Made by a program: the position numbers and the translations under genes. A stretch of DNA of 64,000 bases, from positions 19,024,146-19,088,145 of the forward strand of contig CM075773.1 in NCBI GenBank assembly GCA_037974665.1. Reading direction: 5' to 3'. This DNA comes from Ehretia macrophylla. Taxonomy: Eukaryota > Streptophyta > Magnoliopsida > Boraginales > Ehretiaceae. The notes under the pieces are model-generated. The model searched no databases and was not told the DNA's origin. It was given only the letters and a program-made list of their open reading frames with translations. Shown here piece by piece: positions 62,601-64,000 of the stretch. Each line of letters opens with the position of its first letter. Position 1 is the stretch's first letter.

Positions 62601-63293
62601 GCGAAGCAAAGCTTATCTGCCCCATCGTAGAGCTCTCGGAGAGCTTTCCAACGGTATGCTGTGGGCCGCGTAACTCCTTACGGATCAAAAGTTATGGGCT
62701 CTGGAGCGACGGAGACGTGGTCCCAAGCCCCACGCCCTGGGTTTGCGGGCCCAGCCTCAACGTGAAGCGAATTTGTCTTGCCCAAGGTGCCACGGGATTC
62801 GGTAACAGAAATGGCACGGATCGGGTTGTCGCCCTTTTCGCGTCGCACGACCTACGATCCGGGACGGAAAAATAGCACAAAAGAAGAAAAGTGTCCTGAA
62901 ACTGATGAAATCGTTCGATTTTGGGCTCCGAAAAAAGGCCCAGCGAAGAAAAGCTTGGCTGTCCCGTCGTAGAGCTCTCGGAGAGCTTTCCAACGGTATG
63001 CTGTGGGCCGCGTAACTTTTTACGGATCAAAAGTTATGGGCTCCGGAGCGACGGAGACCTGGTCCCAAGTCCCACGCCCTCGGTTTGCGGGCCAAGCCTC
63101 TACGCGAATCAAAGCTGTCTCGCCCAAGGTGGCGCGGGATGCGGTAACAGAAATGGGACGGATTGGGTTGTCGCCCTTTTCGCGGCGCACGACGGACGAT
63201 CCGGGATGGAAAAACAGCACAAAAGAAGAAAAGTGTCCCGAAACTGATGAAAACGTTCGATTTTGGGCTCCCAAAAAAGGCACAGCGAAGCAC

Positions 63294-63772
63294 AACCTAG
63301 CTGTCCCGTCCTAGAGCTCTCGGAGAGCTTTCCAACGGTATGCTGTGGACCGCGTAACTCTTTACGGATCAAACTTTATGGGCTCCGGAGCGACGGAGAC
63401 TTGGTCCCAAGCCCCACGCCCTCGGTTTGTGGGCCCAGCCTCTACGCGAAGCGAAGCTGTGTCGCCCAAGGTGCCGCGGGATTCGGTAACAGAAATGGGA
63501 CGGATTGGGTTGTCGCCCTTTTCGCGGCGCACGACGTACGATCCGGGACAGAAAAACAGCGCGAAAGAAGAAAAATGTCCCAAAACTGATGAAAACGTTC
63601 GATTTTGGGCTCCGAAAAAAGGCCCAACGAAGCAAAGCTTGGCTGTCCCGTCGTAGAGCTCTCGGAGAGCTTTCCAACGGTATGCTGTGGGCCGCGTAAC
63701 TATTTACGGATCAAAAGTTATGGGCTCCGGAGCGACGGAGACCTGGTACCAAGCCCCACGCCCTCGGTTTGT
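63294..63772 (+). repeat. Duplicated block, copy 2 (offset 11,284 bp)
   Basis: Partner of 52010-52488. Homology ends just after GGTACCAAGCCCCACG, where copy 1 reads TTTGCGGG and copy 2 TTTGTGGG. Confidence 0.85.
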
Positions 63773-64000
63773 GGGCCCAGCCTCTACGCGAAGCGCAGCT
63801 GTCCCGCCCAAGGTGCCGCGGGATTCGGTAACAGAAATGGGACGGATCGGGTTATCGCCCTTTTCACGGCGCGCGACGTACGATCCGGGACGGAAAAACT
63901 GCGCAAAAGAAGAAAAGTGTCTCGAAACTGATGAAAACATTTGATTTTGGGCTCCGAAAAAAGGCCCAGCGTAGCAAAGCTTGGCTGCCCATCGTAGAGC

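Larger units (their letters stand above)
1..64000. repeat. Continuous 342-bp satellite array, about 187 head-to-tail units
   Basis: The anchor CGGATCAAAAG recurs at 121, 463, 805, 1145, 1486, 1828, 2170, 2512 and so on to 63707, nearly always 340-342 bp apart and always in the same orientation. No foreign sequence longer than a few bases was found between units. A hand consensus is about 57.6% GC. Most departures are single substitutions; length changes are small (1-7 bp). Both window ends lie inside a unit, so the array continues on both sides. Such arrays have no coding role and are typical of centromeric or other constitutive heterochromatin in eukaryotes. Which chromosomal location applies here cannot be read from the window. 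The absence of any transposon insertion over 64 kb suggests active homogenisation, or purging of insertions. Confidence 0.98.
38403..64000. repeat. Zone III: mosaic marked by the S variant
   Basis: About 75 units. The S variant combines CGACTTACG (for CGACGTACG), AAATAGCAC, CCTGAAACTG and GATGAAATCG. Full or near-full examples occur near 42.0, 42.35, 43.35, 43.7, 47.15, 47.8, 49.2, 52.6, 54.3, 58.1, 59.1, 61.85 and 62.85 kb. S is nearly absent from 8 to 41 kb. GTTAAC (B) units are absent here. No gene or foreign insertion is visible. Confidence 0.75.

Noticed and set aside
1..64000. Several hundred overlapping open frames of 60-140 codons on both strands
   Set aside because: 342 is a multiple of three, so any open stretch in one unit reappears in the next. 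The frames overlap in all phases, have no codon-position bias visible in their variants, and are broken by 1-7 bp indels. They are translations of satellite DNA.
1..64000. CRISPR array
   Set aside because: Repeats are 342 bp and contiguous, with no unique spacers between short repeats.
1..64000. 5S rDNA, tRNA or other RNA gene tandem array
   Set aside because: The unit shows no recognisable 5S rRNA or tRNA sequence, no box A/box C pattern and no terminal T run of the kind expected for RNA polymerase III genes. The TTTT tracts are short and are part of the A/T phasing.
1..64000. CENP-B box
   Set aside because: The pattern NTTCGNNNNANNCGGGN was looked for on both strands of the consensus. The nearest candidates (around GATTCGGTAACAG and TCCCGAAACTG) miss required positions.
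1..64000. Transposon or LTR insertion
   Set aside because: Anchor-to-anchor spacing stays within a few bases of 342 bp across the window and no foreign segment was seen, so there is no room for an insertion.
1..64000. Telomeric or microsatellite repeats
   Set aside because: No run of TTTAGGG, TTAGGG or other simple repeats was seen; A runs do not exceed about eight bases.

Overview
The whole 64 kb window is one uninterrupted satellite DNA array. A unit of 342 bp (57-58% GC for a hand-built consensus) is repeated head-to-tail in a single orientation about 187 times. The array enters the window in mid-unit at base 1 and leaves in mid-unit at base 64000, so neither edge is seen. Measured on the anchor CGGATCAAAAG, the first copy is at 121 and the last at 63707, which gives a mean period of about 341.9 bp. 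I found no protein gene, tRNA, rRNA, transposon or non-satellite spacer. The many 60-225 codon open frames are repeat artefacts.

This is eukaryotic nuclear heterochromatin, of the kind found at centromeres, pericentromeres or other satellite blocks. A higher plant is my best guess. It rests on the unit length (about two nucleosomes) and on the block GAGCTTTCCAACGGTATG followed by AAAAGTTATGG, which resembles motifs I recall from plant repeats. The taxon is not proven and I cannot name the satellite family.

Coordinates below use a phase in which each unit starts at CGG of CGGATCAAAAG. In consensus numbering, 1-180 is GC-rich (about 63%). Positions 187-256 are A-rich, with A/T tracts at near-helical spacing. 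Positions 257-286 are the most variable part. Positions 287-342 plus the first 20 bases form a conserved core with two short dyads.

Layout. (1) About 1-14.5 kb is a mosaic of unit types. (2) 14,475-26,439 is a higher-order repeat whose backbone of unit types A-B-C-D-E recurs every 5 units (about 1.71 kb), with 6- and 7-unit versions. (3) About 26.1-38.1 kb is built from longer modules, including a nine-unit block (26,098-29,175) duplicated at exactly +5,472 bp (31,570-34,647), and a T-K-V module used three times. (4) About 38-64 kb is a different mosaic. It is marked by an S variant (CGACTTACG, AAATAGCAC, CCTGAAACTGATGAAATCG), by units reading GGTATACTG at 45.2-50.7 kb, and by paired duplicated blocks 3.1, 3.4 and 11.3 kb apart.

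The units do not work together as genes. The biology is in the array itself: unequal exchange and conversion produce and erase the higher-order patterns. Some units tens of kilobases apart are nearly identical while their neighbours are clearly different.
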